Of a DNA stretch of 8,883 nt, positions 7,821 to 8,883 are shown piece after piece; position 1 is the first letter of the stretch, and every line of letters starts with the position of its first letter. The DNA is from an uncultured Oscillospiraceae bacterium (lineage in GTDB: Bacteria > Bacillota > Clostridia > Oscillospirales > Ruminococcaceae). Location: the NCBI GenBank assembly GCA_934408835.1, contig CAKRVU010000036.1, positions 1-8,883 of the forward strand. Reading direction: 5' to 3'. A program made the position numbers and the translations under genes. The notes under the pieces are model-generated. The model searched no databases, was not told where the DNA came from, and was given only the letters and a program-made list of their open reading frames with translations.

Positions 7821-8883
7821 ATGGGACAGCGGTTGATCTATCTCGATCATGCGTCAACTACACAGGTTTCTGATTCTGTGTTTGCCGCTATGCTGCCTTT
7901 TTTAAAGGAGAAATACGGTAATCCCAGCAGTATTTATTCTATTGCTCATGAAGCCAATTTTGCATTGCAAGATGCCCGTGAAAAGGCGGCTTCCGCCATT
8001 GGTGCTAATAGCAGAGAATTTTATTTTACCTCCTGCGGTTCAGAATCGGATAATTGGGCGATTCGATCTGCGGCGTTGCTGGGTGCGGCAAAGGGAAAAC
8101 GGAAAATTATCACTACTCAATTTGAACACCATGCTGTATTGCATACCTGCCAGGCTCTTGAGAAGGAGGGCTTTACGGTAGTTTACCTGCCGGTCGATCA
8201 GGAGGGGCTGCTCTCTCCCGATCAGGTGGAAGAGGCAATAGACGATGAGACGGCGCTCGTCTCCGTTATGTATGCCAACAACGAGATCGGAACCATCCTT
8301 CCGATTCCGGAGATTGGAGCGATCTGCCGAAAAAATGGAGTTCTCTTTCACACAGACGCTGTACAGGCTGTTGGGCACCTTCCGATTGATGTTGTGGAGC
8401 AGTCGATTGATCTTCTTTCTATTTCCGGGCACAAGCTGCACGCACCTAAGGGGATCGGCGCTTTGTATATTCGCAAGGGGATTCCTTTGCAAAACTTTAT
8501 CTATGGCGGAGGACAGGAGTTCGGACGCCGTGCCGGCACGGAAAACGTTGCTTTTGCTGTTGGGCTTGCTCAGGCGCTCGGTGACGCTTGTCAGAATATT
8601 CGGGAGCGAGAGGCGGCTATGGCTGTTTTGCGGGATCGGCTGTTAGAAGGCATTTTAAATGAGATTCCAAAAGTTCGCGTCAACGGTTCGATGGAGCACC
8701 GTTTGGCGGGCAACCTCAATGTTTCCTTTGAGGGCATAGAGGGCGAAGGAATTTTGTTGGATTTGGACGCGCATGGAATTTGTGCTTCGAGCGGCTCGGC
8801 TTGTACTTCTGGTTCGCTTGACCCGTCTCATGTCTTGCTTGCTATCGGGCTATCTCATGAGATTGCGCATGGTTCCCTTCGCC
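7821..8883 (+). CDS. Cysteine desulfurase, NifS/IscS type (3' end outside window)
   Basis: The frame is open from ATG 7821 to the right edge (354 codons), with roughly 30-50 residues missing compared with the usual family length. This PLP enzyme takes sulfur from L-cysteine as an enzyme persulfide for Fe-S clusters, tRNA thiolation or thio-cofactors. Visible family features are YLDHASTT (7-14), YGNPSS (32-37), [10 protein letters not shown] (69-78), EHHAV (102-106, His104 stacking on PLP), HTDAVQ (Asp179, Gln182), the PLP lysine Lys205 in [24 protein letters not shown] (229-242) and the catalytic Cys328 in SSGSACTSG. The short SGSACTSG active loop is the NifS/IscS (group I) form, not SufS. 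A possible ribosome binding site is AGGGG (7806-7810), 10 bases before the ATG. It has its own promoter. I cannot choose between nifS and iscS, and any nifU- or mnmA-like partner would be outside the window. Confidence 0.96.
   Translation, partial: MGQRLIYLDHASTTQVSDSVFAAMLPFLKEKYGNPSSIYSIAHEANFALQDAREKAASAIGANSREFYFTSCGSESDNWAIRSAALLGAAKGKRKIITTQFEHHAVLHTCQALEKEGFTVVYLPVDQEGLLSPDQVEEAIDDETALVSVMYANNEIGTILPIPEIGAICRKNGVLFHTDAVQAVGHLPIDVVEQSIDLLSISGHKLHAPKGIGALYIRKGIPLQNFIYGGGQEFGRRAGTENVAFAVGLAQALGDACQNIREREAAMAVLRDRLLEGILNEIPKVRVNGSMEHRLAGNLNVSFEGIEGEGILLDLDAHGICASSGSACTSGSLDPSHVLLAIGLSHEIAHGSLR

Overview
The window looks like chromosomal DNA from a spore-forming member of the Firmicutes, most likely a Clostridia or Oscillospirales-type anaerobe with mid-range base composition. 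The reasons are strong AGGAGG-type ribosome binding sites, sigma-A-type promoters with near-consensus boxes, a PdaB-type sporulation deacetylase, and a NifS-type cysteine desulfurase near hflX and rnhA. This assignment is inferred from gene content and style, not from a marker gene.

Layout. The left edge holds the 5' end of gap (GAPDH) on the minus strand. It diverges from a soluble, apparently orphan histidine-kinase-like gene (461-1558, plus strand) across a 258-base region with a promoter for each direction. All remaining genes are on the plus strand: pyrG (CTP synthase, 1732-3348, own promoter); a possible 41-codon ORF touching the pyrG stop; a PdaB-like polysaccharide deacetylase (3545-4297); a two-gene XRE repressor / ImmA-IrrE metallopeptidase module (4525-5834) with its own paired palindromic operators; hflX and rnhA, overlapping by 4 bases (5972-7668); and a NifS/IscS-type cysteine desulfurase that starts at 7821 and runs off the right edge.

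How the genes work together. Most are housekeeping: glycolysis, CTP synthesis, ribosome rescue GTPase, RNA:DNA hybrid removal, sulfur mobilisation. The accessory-looking part is the XRE/ImmA pair. The peptidase is fused to a transmembrane segment and an outward-facing Cys/His motif (H-x3-C ... C-x2-C), and the repressor gene is preceded by two copies of one palindrome whose centres lie 30 bp apart. This suggests a membrane-anchored protease that senses something outside the cell and inactivates the repressor. That function is inferred.

A second notable feature is an 11-bp perfect inverted repeat that would bury the ribosome binding site and start codon of the deacetylase gene in read-through mRNA from pyrG. 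A sporulation-type promoter candidate overlaps the left arm, so its transcript would lack that arm and escape the block. The module and this hairpin are the best candidates for follow-up.
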